From Elioraea sp. (GTDB taxonomy: Bacteria; Pseudomonadota; Alphaproteobacteria; Acetobacterales; Acetobacteraceae), in contig NZ_JALHPR010000018.1 in assembly GCF_022842375.1 (NCBI RefSeq), positions 26,139-90,138 on the forward strand: a stretch of DNA of 64,000 nucleotides, in the 5' to 3' direction. A program made the position numbers and the translations under genes. A model generated the notes under the pieces. It searched no databases and was not told the origin of the DNA. It was given only the letters and a program-made list of their open reading frames with translations. Below, in pieces: positions 43,995 through 52,531 of this stretch (position 1 is its first letter; every line of letters begins with the position of its first letter).

Positions 43995-45023
43995 ATGAAG
44001 ACGCGCTATGTGATCAACCCGTCCGTCCTGACCCGCCGCGCACTCGGCCTCGCGGCCGGTGCCGCCCTCGTCGCCCTTCCCGGTGCGCGCGGCATCCGGG
44101 CGCAGACGCTCGACAAGGTGATCTTCCAGACCGACTGGCGCGCCCAGGCCGAGCATGGCGGCTACTACCAGGCGCTGGCCGCCGGCCTCTATCGCCGTGC
44201 CGGCATCGACGCCGAGATCAGGATGGGCGGGCCGCAGCAGAACCCGGCCCAGCTCCTGCTCGCCGGGCGGGTGGACATGATCATGTCCAACGGGTTCCAG
44301 GCGCTGAACTACGTGCGCGAGAACATCCCCTTCCTGGCGATCGGCGCGATCTTCCAGAAGGACCCCCAGGTGCTGATGACGCACGAGGGCAACGGCATCA
44401 ACGGCTTCGAGGACATGCGCGGCCGCCCGATCCTGATCGGGGCTGCCGGCCGCGTCACCTACTGGCCGTTCCTGCGTGCGAAGTTCGGCTTCCGTGACGA
44501 ACAGATCCGCCCCTACACCTTCAACCTCGCGCCGTTCCTCCAGGACAGGATGGCGATCCAGCAGGGGTTCCTGTCCTCCGAGCCCTTCGCCGCGCGAGAG
44601 GCGGGCGCCAAGCCGAAGGTGTTCCTGATCGCCGATGCCGGCTACGAGAACTACCAGACGACGATCGAGGCCTCGCGGCGGATGATCACGGAGAAGCGCG
44701 ACCTCGTGCAGCGCTTCGTCAACGCCACGCTCGAGGGCTGGTCGCAGTACATGAGGAAGCAGGACACCGGGGCTGCGAACGCGCTCATCATCCGCGACAA
44801 CCCGGAGATGACGCAGGCGAAGATCGACTACGCGATCGATTCGATGAACCGCAATGGCATCGTGCTGTCGGGCGACGCCGAGCGCCTCGGCATCGGCGCG
44901 ATGACGGCGGAGCGCTGGAAGCGCTTCTACGACACGATGGTGGGGGCCGGCGTCTATCCCGCCGGCATGGCGATCGAGAACGCCTACAGCCTCGACTTCG
45001 TGAACAAGCGGGTCGGCCTCTGA
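43995..45023 (+). CDS. NMT1/THI5-like ABC solute-binding protein
   Basis: 342 residues. Exported by a leader with TRRALGLAAGAALVALPGA, cleavage near IRAQ. The mature start VIFQTDWRAQAEHGGYYQAL (about 42-61) is the hallmark of the NMT1/THI5-like group that binds pyrimidine or thiamine precursors. QLLLAGRVDMIMSNG follows near 86. ATG 43995 has AGGAGA about 9 nt upstream. It heads an operon with its ATPase, permease and an amidohydrolase of the cytosine deaminase type, so a pyrimidine-like base is a fair guess for the ligand. Confidence 0.92.
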   Translation: MKTRYVINPSVLTRRALGLAAGAALVALPGARGIRAQTLDKVIFQTDWRAQAEHGGYYQALAAGLYRRAGIDAEIRMGGPQQNPAQLLLAGRVDMIMSNGFQALNYVRENIPFLAIGAIFQKDPQVLMTHEGNGINGFEDMRGRPILIGAAGRVTYWPFLRAKFGFRDEQIRPYTFNLAPFLQDRMAIQQGFLSSEPFAAREAGAKPKVFLIADAGYENYQTTIEASRRMITEKRDLVQRFVNATLEGWSQYMRKQDTGAANALIIRDNPEMTQAKIDYAIDSMNRNGIVLSGDAERLGIGAMTAERWKRFYDTMVGAGVYPAGMAIENAYSLDFVNKRVGL

Positions 45024-45850
45024 TGCCCGAGGGCGGCACTCTGGCCGGGGTGCCGCCCCCAGCGCCCCCTGGGCGCCCGCTCGTCGCGCTGCAGGGGGTC
45101 GAGAAACGCTACGCAACGGGAACGCTTGCCGTCCGCGGCGTCAACCTCGACATCCCGCGCGGGGAGTTCCTCTCGCTCCTCGGTCCCTCCGGCTGCGGCA
45201 AGTCGACGTTGCTGCGCATGATCGCAGGCCTGATCGCGCCCTCCTCCGGCACGATCGACTGGCCGGCTTCTCCGCACGATGCGCGGGGCGCGGCGCAACC
45301 GCGCCTCGGCTTCGTGTTCCAGGAGCCGACATTGCTGCCCTGGTCATCGGCGCTGTCCAACGCCGCGCTGCCGCTGAAGCTCGAAGGCATGCCGCGGTCG
45401 GAGCGCGAGGACCGCGCCGCCGGCGCGCTTGCCCGCGTCGGACTTGCCGGGTTCGAGCGTACCTATCCCCGCGCGCTCTCGGGCGGGATGCGCATGCGGG
45501 TCTCGATCGCCCGCGCGCTCGTCACCCGCCCCGACATCCTGCTGATGGACGAGCCCTTCGCAGCACTCGACGAGATCACGCGGTTCCGCCTGAACAACGA
45601 TCTGCTCGAGATCTGGCAGGAGACGGGGTTCACCGTCGTGTTCGTCACCCATTCCGTGTTCGAGAGCGTCTACCTCTCCCGCCGCATCGCGGTGATGGCG
45701 GCACGGCCGGGGCGGATCGAGAGGGAGGTCGGCGTGCCCGCCCCGTACCCGCGCGGCGAGGCATTCCGTACCTCGGCCGAGTATGCCGCTGTCTGCCGTA
45801 CCGTCAGCCTCGCCCTTGGCGAGGCGATCGCGCACCGGGGGGCGGCATGA
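45023..45850 (+). CDS. ABC transporter ATP-binding protein (SsuB/TauB type)
   Basis: 275 residues, cytoplasmic. Walker A GPSGCGKST (about 55), Q-loop FVFQEPTLLPW (about 95), signature LSGGMRMRV (about 152), Walker B ILLMDEPFAALD (about 172) and the H-loop VFVTHSVFESVYLS (about 206). Energises uptake with the permease downstream. Its ATG overlaps the binding-protein stop as TGATG, and its own stop overlaps the permease start by 4 nt. Confidence 0.94.
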   Translation: MPEGGTLAGVPPPAPPGRPLVALQGVEKRYATGTLAVRGVNLDIPRGEFLSLLGPSGCGKSTLLRMIAGLIAPSSGTIDWPASPHDARGAAQPRLGFVFQEPTLLPWSSALSNAALPLKLEGMPRSEREDRAAGALARVGLAGFERTYPRALSGGMRMRVSIARALVTRPDILLMDEPFAALDEITRFRLNNDLLEIWQETGFTVVFVTHSVFESVYLSRRIAVMAARPGRIEREVGVPAPYPRGEAFRTSAEYAAVCRTVSLALGEAIAHRGAA

Positions 45851-46689
45851 CGGGTGTCGATGACGCACCGCGCCCCGAGCCGGTGCGGCGGGTCCTGTTC
45901 CTGCCGGCGGAGCTCTGGCCCCGCATCCTGATGCCGATCCTCATCGGCGCGCTCTCGCTCGGCGCCTGGGAATGGGCGGTGCGCGCGAACGAGGTGCCGG
46001 TCTACATCCTGCCGCCGCCCTCGGTGATCTGGGCCGCCCTGCTGCGCGACTGGCCCTCCCTCTCCGTCTCGCTCGGGATCACGTTGCAGATCACCTTCGC
46101 AGCACTCATCGTCGCGGCCGCAGCCGGCCTCGCGCTCGCGGTGCTGTTCGCGCAATCGAAATGGGTGGAGCTGTCGCTGTTCCCCTATGCGGTCGTGCTG
46201 CAGGTGACGCCGATCGTGGCGATCGCGCCGCTGATCATCATCTGGGTCGACGACATCCGCCTGGCCCTGCTCATCTGCGCCTGGATCGTCGCCTTCTTCC
46301 CGATCCTGTCGAACACCACGCTCGGCCTCAACAGCGTCGACCACAACCTGGTCGACCTGTTCCGCCTCTACCGCGCCACGCGGTTCCAGACGCTGATCTT
46401 CCTTCGGCTTCCCGCCGCGATGCCCTATTTCCTCTCGGGCCTTCGCATATCGGGCGGGCTCGCGCTGATCGGGGCGATCGTGGCGGAGTTCGTGGCCGGC
46501 ACCGGCGGGCGCGCGTCGGGCCTCGCCTACCGCATCCTCGAGGCCGGGTACCAGCTGCAGATCCCCCGCATGTTCGCCGCCCTCTTCCTCATCTGCCTCA
46601 CCGGCATCGCGATCTTCCTGGCCCTCGGCCTCGTGCAGCACCTCGCACTTCGCCGCTGGCACGAGAGTGCGATGAGAAAGGAAGGGTGA
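45847..46689 (+). CDS. ABC transporter permease (SsuC/TauC type)
   Basis: 280 residues with six membrane helices; the inner-membrane channel of the NMT1-type importer. The EAA-like coupling loop reads LVDLFRLYRATRFQTLIFLR (about 168-187) followed by LPAAMPYFLSGLRISGGLAL. The ATGA overlap with the ATPase gene shows coupling. The amidohydrolase follows after 3 nt. Confidence 0.93.
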   Translation: MTGVDDAPRPEPVRRVLFLPAELWPRILMPILIGALSLGAWEWAVRANEVPVYILPPPSVIWAALLRDWPSLSVSLGITLQITFAALIVAAAAGLALAVLFAQSKWVELSLFPYAVVLQVTPIVAIAPLIIIWVDDIRLALLICAWIVAFFPILSNTTLGLNSVDHNLVDLFRLYRATRFQTLIFLRLPAAMPYFLSGLRISGGLALIGAIVAEFVAGTGGRASGLAYRILEAGYQLQIPRMFAALFLICLTGIAIFLALGLVQHLALRRWHESAMRKEG

Positions 46690-46692
46690 GCG

Positions 46693-47976
46693 ATGTGGAC
46701 CACGATTCCCGTAGCGCCATCGTACTGGCTCCGCAACGCCACGCTGCCTGACGGCACGCGCGCCGATATCCACATCGCCGACGGGATGATCGCGGCCCTC
46801 GCCCCCGCCGGCACCGGCGAGGGTGGCGCTGACCTTCGCGGCGGCATGGTGCTGCCCTGTTTCACCGACATCCACACCCATCTCGACAAGGGCCATATCT
46901 GGCCGCGCAGCCCGAACCCGGACGGCACGTTCATTGGCGCGCTCACCGCGGTGATGGGTGACCGCGAACGCTCATGGTCGCCCGAGGACATGGAGCGCCG
47001 CTTCGATTTCGGCCTCCGCTGCTCCTTCGCGCACGGCACCGGCGCGATCCGCACGCATCTCGACACCTACCTGCCGCACGGGGCCAACACCTGGGCCGTG
47101 TTCTCGCGCCTGCGCGAAGCCTGGGCGGGGCGGATCGCGCTCGAAGGTGTCAGCATCTGCCCGATCGATCGCTTCGCCGCCGACGAGGGCCGCGCCATCG
47201 CCGATCTCGTCGCCGACCATGGCGGCATCATGGGCTTCGTCACCCGCCTCGATGGCCAGGGCGATGACGCCATCCCGCCGGGCTTCCAGGACCTGCTCGA
47301 TCACTGTTTCGCGCTGGCCGAGGCACGTGGCCTCGACCTCGACCTGCATGTCGACGAGAGCGGCGAGACAGCCTCCGCTACCCTTCAGCTCATCGCGCGC
47401 ACCGCCATCCGCCGCCGCTTCAAGGGGCGCATCCAGGTCGGCCACATCTGCTCGCTCGCGTTGCAAACACCCGAGGTGATCGAGGACACGATCCGCCTCG
47501 TCGCGGAGGCCGGCATCAGCGTCGTCTCATTGCCGATGTGCAACATGTACCTGCAAGGGCGCCTGGCGGGACGCACGCCACGCTGGCGCGGCGTCACGCT
47601 GCTGCACGAGCTGGCCGCCGCCGGGGTTCCCGTCTCGGTCGCATCCGACAATTGCCGCGACCCGTTCTATGCGTGGGGCGACCACGACATGCTGGAGGTG
47701 TTCCGCGAGGCGGTGCGCATCGCCCATCTCGACACGCCAATTGCCCCCTGGCACGACGCGGTGAGCGCCACACCCGCCGGGCTGATGGGGCATGAGGGAA
47801 CGATCCGCGAAGGTGCCGTGGCCGACCTCGTGCTGCTGCGCGCGCGCGCCTGGCACGAGGCGCTCGCCCGGCAGCAATCCGACCGCATCGTGCTCCGGCG
47901 CGGGCGGGCGATCGATACGACGTTGCCGGACTATGCCGAGCTCGACGCCCTCGTCGCGCCCGCTACCAGCGGCTGA
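46693..47976 (+). CDS. Cytosine deaminase-like amidohydrolase
   Basis: 427 residues, cytoplasmic TIM-barrel amidohydrolase with metal ligands aligned to E. coli CodA: HTHLDK (His61, His63), HVDE (His219, Glu222), GHICSLA (His251) and ASDNCRDPF (Asp319), then FYAWGDHDML. The Gln that holds cytosine in CodA (in VAFPQ) is not kept: here the strand is SICPID. So it is an amidohydrolase of this group but perhaps with another ring substrate. Cotranscribed with the NMT1-type importer, whose ligand it probably hydrolyses to release ammonia. It overlaps the convergent oxidoreductase gene by 14 nt. Confidence 0.9.
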   Translation: MWTTIPVAPSYWLRNATLPDGTRADIHIADGMIAALAPAGTGEGGADLRGGMVLPCFTDIHTHLDKGHIWPRSPNPDGTFIGALTAVMGDRERSWSPEDMERRFDFGLRCSFAHGTGAIRTHLDTYLPHGANTWAVFSRLREAWAGRIALEGVSICPIDRFAADEGRAIADLVADHGGIMGFVTRLDGQGDDAIPPGFQDLLDHCFALAEARGLDLDLHVDESGETASATLQLIARTAIRRRFKGRIQVGHICSLALQTPEVIEDTIRLVAEAGISVVSLPMCNMYLQGRLAGRTPRWRGVTLLHELAAAGVPVSVASDNCRDPFYAWGDHDMLEVFREAVRIAHLDTPIAPWHDAVSATPAGLMGHEGTIREGAVADLVLLRARAWHEALARQQSDRIVLRRGRAIDTTLPDYAELDALVAPATSG

Positions 47977-48544
47977 AATGCGCCTTCACGCGATCGAGGA
48001 AGCGCGTGAGGGTTGCTTTCGGCACATGGTCCATCCGCGTCTGGCTCAGCCAGTCGAGCGTGCAGCCCTTGGCGCAGAGCCGCCGCAGCGCACGGCCCAT
48101 CACCTTGCGGTCAGGCCGCCCGATCACCCACAGCAGCCACCAGGGCGAGCCGTAGGTTGTGACGACGGCGATGCGGCGGATGTTCGTCAACCGCGGCTCG
48201 ATCGCACCGGGGCCGATATGGAATGCAACGCCTGGGAGCCAGATGCGGTCGAACCAGCCCTTCAGCATCGCGGGCATCCCGTACCACCAGGTTGGGTAGA
48301 CGAGCACCAGCGCGTCGGCCTGTCGCAGCGCCTCCACATGCCGCTCGACGCCGGCGGTGTTCGTGGACACGTCGTGGTAGCGGCCACGCTCCTCCCCCGT
48401 CAGCGCGGGGACGAACCCTTCCGCGTAGAGATCGATCAGCTCGGCCACATGGCCGGAGGCAGCGAGGCCGGCCATGACGGCATCGCGCAGGGCGGCGCAG
48501 AAGCTGTCCTCGCGCGGATGGCAATAGACGACCAGCACCTTCAT
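47963..48544 (-). CDS. Flavodoxin-fold NAD(P)H-dependent oxidoreductase
   Basis: 193 residues of the NQO/KefF/MdaB group. N-terminal KVLVVYCHPREDSFCAAL (FMN/FAD phosphate loop), ADALVLVYPTWWYGMPAMLK near 78 with the WWYGMPA flavin motif, and VVTTYGSPWWLLW near 125. Reduces quinones or other acceptors using NAD(P)H. ATG 48544 is preferred over GTG 48553 because AGGTGG lies 5 nt before it. Divergent from the cupin gene with only 11 nt between. Confidence 0.9.
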   Translation of the reverse strand: MKVLVVYCHPREDSFCAALRDAVMAGLAASGHVAELIDLYAEGFVPALTGEERGRYHDVSTNTAGVERHVEALRQADALVLVYPTWWYGMPAMLKGWFDRIWLPGVAFHIGPGAIEPRLTNIRRIAVVTTYGSPWWLLWVIGRPDRKVMGRALRRLCAKGCTLDWLSQTRMDHVPKATLTRFLDRVKAHFSRW

Positions 48545-48555
48545 CGGAGCCACCT
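48545..48555. promoter_or_regulatory. 11-bp divergent spacer carrying ribosome sites for both strands
   Basis: CGGAGCCACCT separates two start codons pointing away from each other. GGAG serves the rightward cupin gene, and AGGTGG on the other strand serves the oxidoreductase gene. Promoters for both must lie inside the opposite gene or further out. Confidence 0.7.
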
Positions 48556-48978
48556 ATGATCATCGCCCGCCACGCCTCTGGCCTCGTCGGCTACCGGATC
48601 AGCGAGGGCGATACGAACTGGTTCGCCTGCCTGCTCGACCCCAGCGACGGCGTCGGCTTCACGCTCGTGGTCGAGATCTTCGGCCCCGGCGGGGCGACGC
48701 CGCCCAATATGCACCACCGCGCGACCGAAGCGTTCCTCGTGCTGCGCGGCGAAGGCGAGGCGCGGCTGGGCGACAGGACGATCCCGCTGAGCCCCGGCAG
48801 CGTTCTGGCCGTGCCGCCGGGCACGGAGCACGTGATCGCAAATACGGGCCCAGGCCGCCTCTACTGCCTCACGCTGATGGTGCCGGACGAGGATTTCGCC
48901 GCCCTGATCCGCCGCGGCACGCCGGTTCCGCTCGACGCCGAGGACATGGCGGTGCTGACGGGCGCTGCGCACGCTTAA
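48556..48978 (+). CDS. Cupin-domain protein
   Basis: 140 residues, one beta-barrel cupin domain. Motif 1 is MHHRATEAFLVLRGEGEARL (about 53-72, with the His-His and Glu metal ligands); motif 2 is PPGTEHVIANTGPGRLYCL (about 94-112, with its His). Could be a small dioxygenase/isomerase or a ligand-binding protein; no substrate can be assigned. It ends on a TTAA shared with the stop of the convergent FAD oxidase. Confidence 0.85.
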   Translation: MIIARHASGLVGYRISEGDTNWFACLLDPSDGVGFTLVVEIFGPGGATPPNMHHRATEAFLVLRGEGEARLGDRTIPLSPGSVLAVPPGTEHVIANTGPGRLYCLTLMVPDEDFAALIRRGTPVPLDAEDMAVLTGAAHA

Positions 48979-50354
48979 GGCGTGGCCTCGAACAGGTGGA
49001 CCTGGTCGCGCGGCGTCCACTCCGGATCGTCCCAGGCGAGCATCTTGCCGGGGTTCAGCAGGCCATGCGGGTCGGCCTCCCGCTTGAAGGCAAGCTGCAG
49101 CGTGTCGACCTTCTTCATGCCGCCTTCCTCCAGCGTGAAGACATGCGGGTTGAAGATGGGGCAGCCCGCCGCCTCGTGCGCGGCGATGATCTCGGCCAGT
49201 CGTGCCTCGGTGGTGAAGCGCACGAGTTGAAGCCCGAAGCAGGCGATGGCTCCGCCGAGCTTCACGAACTCCAGGTGCATCGGCACCTCGTCACCGAACA
49301 GAGCGTCCATCTCCGCGACCTTGGCGAGATGATCGGGGGCGGGAAACAGAGTCTGGAGATAGGTGACGGTGCGGTCGGTCTTGAGCACCTGGAGCGTCGT
49401 GTGGTTCCAGCTGTGCTCGTAGAGCGGCACGGCGGCATCATCGGTGGGTGAACGATAGAGCTCGGTGCCGCCGGCGGCGTCCAGAAGCCCGGGCAGGAGC
49501 TCAAGGAACGGGGCTGCGATCATCAGAAGCACGATCGCCTGGCCCGCCGGGATCGCGCCGTCGAACGCCTTGAAGTGCTTCTGCGCCACGGGGGCGGCGA
49601 TCACCGAGACGAGCTTCTTGGCGATGCCGTCCTGCCGCATGATCCCATCGGCGAAGCGCGCGGCATCGGCCAGCGTGTCGAACCCCGCCATCACGTCCAC
49701 CCAGTCCCACGCCGGTGCAAGCGGCATCTCCACCTCGGTGATGATGCCGTTGGTGCCGTAGGCGTGGTTCGCCTTCTGGATGTCAGGGCCGCGGAGCTCG
49801 AGGATGCGTGGGGTCTCCTCCATCGTCATCAGCCGGAGGCCGAGGATGTTGCCTGGCTCGCGCAGGATGCCCCAGGTGCAGGAGCCGATGCCCGACGAGC
49901 CACCCGCGATGAAGCCGCCGATCGTCGCCGTCCGCCGCGTCGAGGGGTGGAAGCGGAGCTCGCCGCCGACGGCCGCACGCGCCGCGGCATCGATGTCGAT
50001 CAGCTTCGCACCGCACTGCGCGCGCAGCACGCCGGGCCGCGTCCACAGCACCCGGTCGAGGGCGGAGAGGTCGAGCACAACGCCGCCCTTCAGCGGCATC
50101 GCCTGGCCGTAGTTCCCCGTCCCTGCCCCGCGCGGCGTGACCGGCACGCGGTGGCGCACGGCGGCGGAGAGGACGCGCGCGAGTTCGGCCTCGCTCCGCG
50201 GCGTCACCACCGCCTCGGCCGAGAGCTTGTCGAGCTGCCGCTTCAGCACCGGCGAGTACCAGAAGAAATCGCGCGATTTCTGCCGCACCAGCGCGCGATC
50301 GGTCTCGACCGGGATGTCGCCCAGCGCCGTGAGCAAGCCGCCAACGTCACTCAT
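48975..50354 (-). CDS. FAD-binding oxidase (GlcD-like), copy 2
   Basis: 459 residues. N-terminal FAD domain (PCMH type): VTPRGAGTGNYGQAMPLKGG near 72 holds the pyrophosphate, RRTATIGGFIAGGSSGIGSC near 140 the isoalloxazine side. C-terminal substrate domain ends in ADPHGLLNPGKM, typical of glycolate/lactate-oxidase relatives. The start overlaps the stop of its paralogue by 4 nt. Last gene of the creatininase operon; the pair probably oxidises a hydroxyacid formed from the imported compound. Both copies share KSRDF(F/Y)WYSPVLK near the start. Confidence 0.9.
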   Translation of the reverse strand: MSDVGGLLTALGDIPVETDRALVRQKSRDFFWYSPVLKRQLDKLSAEAVVTPRSEAELARVLSAAVRHRVPVTPRGAGTGNYGQAMPLKGGVVLDLSALDRVLWTRPGVLRAQCGAKLIDIDAAARAAVGGELRFHPSTRRTATIGGFIAGGSSGIGSCTWGILREPGNILGLRLMTMEETPRILELRGPDIQKANHAYGTNGIITEVEMPLAPAWDWVDVMAGFDTLADAARFADGIMRQDGIAKKLVSVIAAPVAQKHFKAFDGAIPAGQAIVLLMIAAPFLELLPGLLDAAGGTELYRSPTDDAAVPLYEHSWNHTTLQVLKTDRTVTYLQTLFPAPDHLAKVAEMDALFGDEVPMHLEFVKLGGAIACFGLQLVRFTTEARLAEIIAAHEAAGCPIFNPHVFTLEEGGMKKVDTLQLAFKREADPHGLLNPGKMLAWDDPEWTPRDQVHLFEATP

Positions 50355-51730
50355 GCCGCGTCCTTGCCTCCCACGGGCGAGAAGCTCGTCATCTTGCCGG
50401 GATTGAGCAGACCGTATGGATCAACCTCGCGCTTGAAGGCAAGCCTGTCGGCGCCCACGAGCTTCCACCGCGCCCCCTCCTCGAGCGTGTAGACATGGGG
50501 GTTCGCGACCGCGACGCCATCGGCCTCGCAGGCGGCGATGATCTCCCACAGCCTCTCGCGCGTGGTCCAGCGGATGACGGGCAGCGCGCTCATCGTCACC
50601 TGGCCGCCGAAGCGGGCCACCTCGGTGTGCATCCACATCTCGCCAGCGAAACGGTCACGGAGGCGCGCGACGGCCTCGAGCGTGCGGCCCGGCGGGAACA
50701 GGCATTGCAGGTAGGTGATGCCCTTGTCGCGCTTCAGCACGTGCAGCGTGGTGTGGTTCCAGGTGTATTCGTAGAAGGGCGTGAGCTCGTTCGCGGCCTC
50801 TGCGGTGGCGAAATCCTGCTCGGCCTCGATCTCGCCGCCATGGGTGGCGACGAGGTCAGCCACCGCCCCCATCCCGCAGGGCCCGACCATGGCGAGAACG
50901 ATCGGCCGACCCTCCGGCAGCAGTTCCGCGAGGCCCTTGAAGAAGGAGGGCAGCGGCCAGTCGATCACCGCGCACATCTTCTTCGGGATACCGTCCGCCA
51001 TGCCAAGTGCGAGGCCGAAGGCAGCGGCCGCGGCGAAGTCGGGGAAGCTGATGGCAAGGTCGCGCCAGGCCATGGCCGGGGCCAGCGGCAGGCGCACGCG
51101 GGTGATCACGCCGGTGGTGCCGAAGCAGTGGTTCACCGGTGCCGCCTTGCCCCAGGCAAGGTCGATCATCCGAGGCGATTCTTCCATGGTCGCAATGGTC
51201 ACGCCAGCGAGGTTGCCCGGCTCACGCAGCGTGCCGTGCGCGATGCCGCCGATGCCCGCCCCACCACCGCCGACGAAGCCGCCCACCGTCGCGGTGCGCT
51301 TGGTCGATGGCCAGAGGCGAAGCTCCCAGCCCTGCTGCCGCGCCCAGGCATCGACCTGCATGAGCGTCGCCCCCGCCTCGACCTCGGCGATGCCATCGGC
51401 GAAGGAGAGGATGCGGCTCATCGCCGTCATGTCGAGGATCACGCCGCCTTCGAGGGGAACGGCCTGGCCGTAATTGCCCGTCCCTCCCCCGCGCGGCACA
51501 ACGGGGATGCGATGCCGCACGCACGCGGCGAGGATGGCGAGAACCTCCGCCTCGTCCTTCGGCCGCACCACCACCTCGCCGCGCTTGCCGTCGAGCTGCG
51601 GCTTCAGCACGGGGCTGTACCAGTAGAAATCGCGGCTCTTGAGGCGGACGAGAACCGGATCGGTCTCGGCCTCGATGCCACCGAGGTCGTCGAGCAGGGC
51701 GGCGATGCGATCGGAGATCGGCTCAGGCAT
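50351..51730 (-). CDS. FAD-binding oxidase (GlcD-like), copy 1
   Basis: 459 residues, the same length and layout as its downstream neighbour: KSRDFYWYSPVLKPQLDGKR, VVPRGGGTGNYGQAVPLEGG near 78, GGFVGGGGAGIGGIAHG near 150 and VDPYGLLNPGKM near the end. No iron-sulfur cysteine motifs, so any electron acceptor partner is elsewhere. ATG 51728-51730 overlaps the creatininase stop by 8 nt. The pair may form a heteromer like GlcD/GlcE, but neither is truncated, so two enzymes of differing specificity are equally likely. Confidence 0.9.
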   Translation of the reverse strand: MPEPISDRIAALLDDLGGIEAETDPVLVRLKSRDFYWYSPVLKPQLDGKRGEVVVRPKDEAEVLAILAACVRHRIPVVPRGGGTGNYGQAVPLEGGVILDMTAMSRILSFADGIAEVEAGATLMQVDAWARQQGWELRLWPSTKRTATVGGFVGGGGAGIGGIAHGTLREPGNLAGVTIATMEESPRMIDLAWGKAAPVNHCFGTTGVITRVRLPLAPAMAWRDLAISFPDFAAAAAFGLALGMADGIPKKMCAVIDWPLPSFFKGLAELLPEGRPIVLAMVGPCGMGAVADLVATHGGEIEAEQDFATAEAANELTPFYEYTWNHTTLHVLKRDKGITYLQCLFPPGRTLEAVARLRDRFAGEMWMHTEVARFGGQVTMSALPVIRWTTRERLWEIIAACEADGVAVANPHVYTLEEGARWKLVGADRLAFKREVDPYGLLNPGKMTSFSPVGGKDAA

Positions 51731-52529
51731 CGGGGCCCTCCTTGAGCCAGGCCTCGCTGTCGAGCGCTGCGATCTCGGCCAGCAGCCCGGCAAGCCCGGC
51801 CGCCGCGCGGTCGAGCACCGCTTCGCCGAGTTCAGCCGTTGCTGCCGCTGCGTTGCCGACGGCACCGTCCGTGTTCAGGTCCTGCGCCTGCCAGCCGAAG
51901 GCGACGGCCCCGCCGGCGCGAAGCCCTGCGTTGCCGTCCCACGCCGCGGTGCTGTTGGGAAAGTCGCGCAGCTTCCCGGGCCGGACACGGTCGGGCGCGA
52001 GGGCGAGCATCAGCGCGGTTTCCACCTGGCCCGCGTGGATGCCGAAGCGAAGCTCGTCAGCCGGCACGAGACCTGTCGGCGGGCTGAGGCGGTTCCACAT
52101 GCAGGTGGCGGCGAACATGCGGTGGCGGATGCGCAGGCGGCGGCAGACGATCTCTGCTGCCTGCGGCTGCCCGCCATGCGAGTTGAACAGCAGGATCTTG
52201 CGCACGCCCGATGCCGCCACCGCCGCGCCGATCTCGGTCCACGCAGCGATCGCGGTCTCGGGCGAGAGATGGAGGCTGCCCGGATAGCGATCATGCTCGA
52301 CCGAGACGCCGATCGCCTGCGTCGGCAGCACGAGCACGGGGAGGTCGTCGGGCAGGCGTGCGAGCGTGCGCGCGACGATGCCCTCGTTGATCGTGGTGTC
52401 GACCGCGACGGTCAGGTGCGGCCCGTGCTGTTCCGTCGCCCCGATCGGCAGCACCGCGACCGTGCGCGCAGGGTCGAGCGCGCGGAACTCGGCCGAGGTG
52501 AGGTCGTGCCAGTAACGTTTTGCTGCCAC
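51723..52529 (-). CDS. Creatininase-family amidohydrolase
   Basis: 268 residues, cytoplasmic. Metal ligands of the family are at near-identical positions to creatininase: Glu33 and His35 in GATEQHGPHL, Asp44 in VAVDTTI, then LFNSHGGQPQAAE near 115 and IHAGQVETALMLAL near 160. The family hydrolyses cyclic or linear amides (creatinine, F420 and mycofactocin precursors, formamidopyrimidine-type intermediates). GTG at 52529 is the only start fitting the family; 2 nt separate it from the permease stop. It probably opens the compound imported by the ABC genes upstream. Confidence 0.91.
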   Translation of the reverse strand: MAAKRYWHDLTSAEFRALDPARTVAVLPIGATEQHGPHLTVAVDTTINEGIVARTLARLPDDLPVLVLPTQAIGVSVEHDRYPGSLHLSPETAIAAWTEIGAAVAASGVRKILLFNSHGGQPQAAEIVCRRLRIRHRMFAATCMWNRLSPPTGLVPADELRFGIHAGQVETALMLALAPDRVRPGKLRDFPNSTAAWDGNAGLRAGGAVAFGWQAQDLNTDGAVGNAAAATAELGEAVLDRAAAGLAGLLAEIAALDSEAWLKEGPDA

Positions 52530-52531
52530 GC

